In this document: one piece after another, positions 40,343 through 40,699 of the stretch
Position numbering within the stretch: the stretch's first letter is position 1
Layout of the letters: every line of letters begins with the position of its first letter
Assembly: GCA_023134705.1 (NCBI GenBank)
Contig: JAGLUN010000044.1
Location: 1-40,699 of the forward strand
Direction of reading: 5' to 3'
Length of the DNA: 40,699 bases
DNA from: Candidatus Omnitrophota bacterium
Lineage (GTDB): Bacteria; Omnitrophota; Gorgyraeia; Duberdicusellales; 4484-171
Notes under the pieces: model-generated
Databases searched by the model: none
Told to the model about the DNA's origin: nothing
Seen by the model: only the letters and a program-made list of their open reading frames with translations
Translations under genes and position numbers: made by a program

Positions 40343-40699
40343 CTATTCTCGGTGTGGCTTTAAAGCCTTTGAAAATCCAGGATGGACTTTATCCCCAAGC
40401 TCAATTGCCCTATCATAAAATTCAATAGCTAAGCCATATTGCTCTCTATAATAGTATACTACAGCTAAATTATAATGCGCCTTGGCATAGTTGGGACTAA
40501 TGACAATGGCTTTTTTATACTCTACGATTGCTTCATCAAACATCCCTTTGTCATAACAAACTACCCCGAGGTTGTAATGCGCATTGGCATGTTTGGGGTT
40601 AATGGCAATGGCTTTTTTATACTCCGCGATTGCTTCATCAAACATCCCTTTGTCGTGATAAACTACCCCGAGGTTATGATGCGCATCGGCATAGCCAGG
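40343..40699 (-). CDS. TPR-repeat protein, 3' part (runs off the window)
   Basis: The frame is open to the window edge, so the true start lies beyond 40699; 118 codons are visible. They form three or more tetratricopeptide repeats of the canonical NAHYNLGVVCYDKGMFDEAI type, followed by a C-terminal tail ending HPGFSKALKPHRE. Successive repeats are almost identical in DNA (102-bp period, aligned at 40505 and 40607), which points to recent internal duplication. Function is not indicated. Possibly part of a much longer TPR protein, perhaps fused to a glycosyltransferase, as is common for this repeat type; the fusion is a guess. Confidence 0.85.
   Translation of the reverse strand, partial: PGYADAHHNLGVVYHDKGMFDEAIAEYKKAIAINPKHANAHYNLGVVCYDKGMFDEAIVEYKKAIVISPNYAKAHYNLAVVYYYREQYGLAIEFYDRAIELGDKVHPGFSKALKPHRE

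Overview
The window is a chromosomal segment (AT-rich, roughly 38-40 % GC by eye) from a Gram-negative bacterium. Outer-membrane biogenesis genes (lptD, an LpxL-type acyltransferase, lnt), a type IV pilus ATPase, glycogen synthase, a complete set of trp genes apart from trpE, a Lys-rich microprotein and intergenic DNA full of heptamer repeats together suggest an uncultured lineage of the PVC/Omnitrophota kind. That placement is inference from gene content and repeat style; no rRNA or tRNA gene is present to test it. Every chromosomal gene lies on the minus strand. The only plus-strand gene is the transposase of an IS1182-type element.

Layout in transcription order (high to low coordinates). 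40.7-37.7 kb: end of a TPR gene, a nest of REP-associated (Y1/HUH) transposase genes in several states of decay, and a TPR-like exported protein. 37.7-32.1 kb: single-domain O6-alkylguanine transferase, a pilT variant, prfB, secA. 31.7-26.3 kb: lnt, a CDF cation transporter, an adenosine-specific kinase, an LPLAT acyltransferase, a periplasmic TPR protein. 26.2-19.2 kb: polA, glgA, coaE, rho, rpmE. 19.1-17.4 kb: IS1182-type element. 17.4-14.1 kb: prfA, prmC, murA. With rho and rpmE these form the widely conserved rho-rpmE-prfA-prmC-murA cluster, now split by the IS. 13.9-6.7 kb: trpG-D-C-F-B-A, an M16 zinc protease, rsfS and a 29-residue Lys-rich peptide. 6.6-0.16 kb: decayed membrane protein gene, GGDEF-PilZ protein, ROK sugar kinase, fructose-6-phosphate-aldolase-type transaldolase, lptD.

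How genes fit together: prmC methylates the GGQ glutamine of the two release factors encoded here (prfA, prfB). The trp block supplies every step from chorismate to tryptophan except the TrpE subunit. secA, lnt, lptD and the acyltransferase serve envelope assembly. ROK kinase, transaldolase and glgA are sugar metabolism.

The most unusual content is intergenic. There are several unrelated tandem repeats that share a 7-bp period and sit just 3' of stop codons, sometimes supplying the C-terminal codons of the gene. There are palindromic TCCGCC/GGCGGA elements, a 76-bp two-hairpin repeat upstream of both rpmE and pilT, a MITE-like element, and a REP-transposase gene bounded by perfect 25-bp inverted repeats, one of which contains its own stop codon. 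Two protein-level oddities are a PilT with Asn in place of the Walker B glutamate and an LPLAT acyltransferase lacking the acidic residue of its HX4(D/E) motif.
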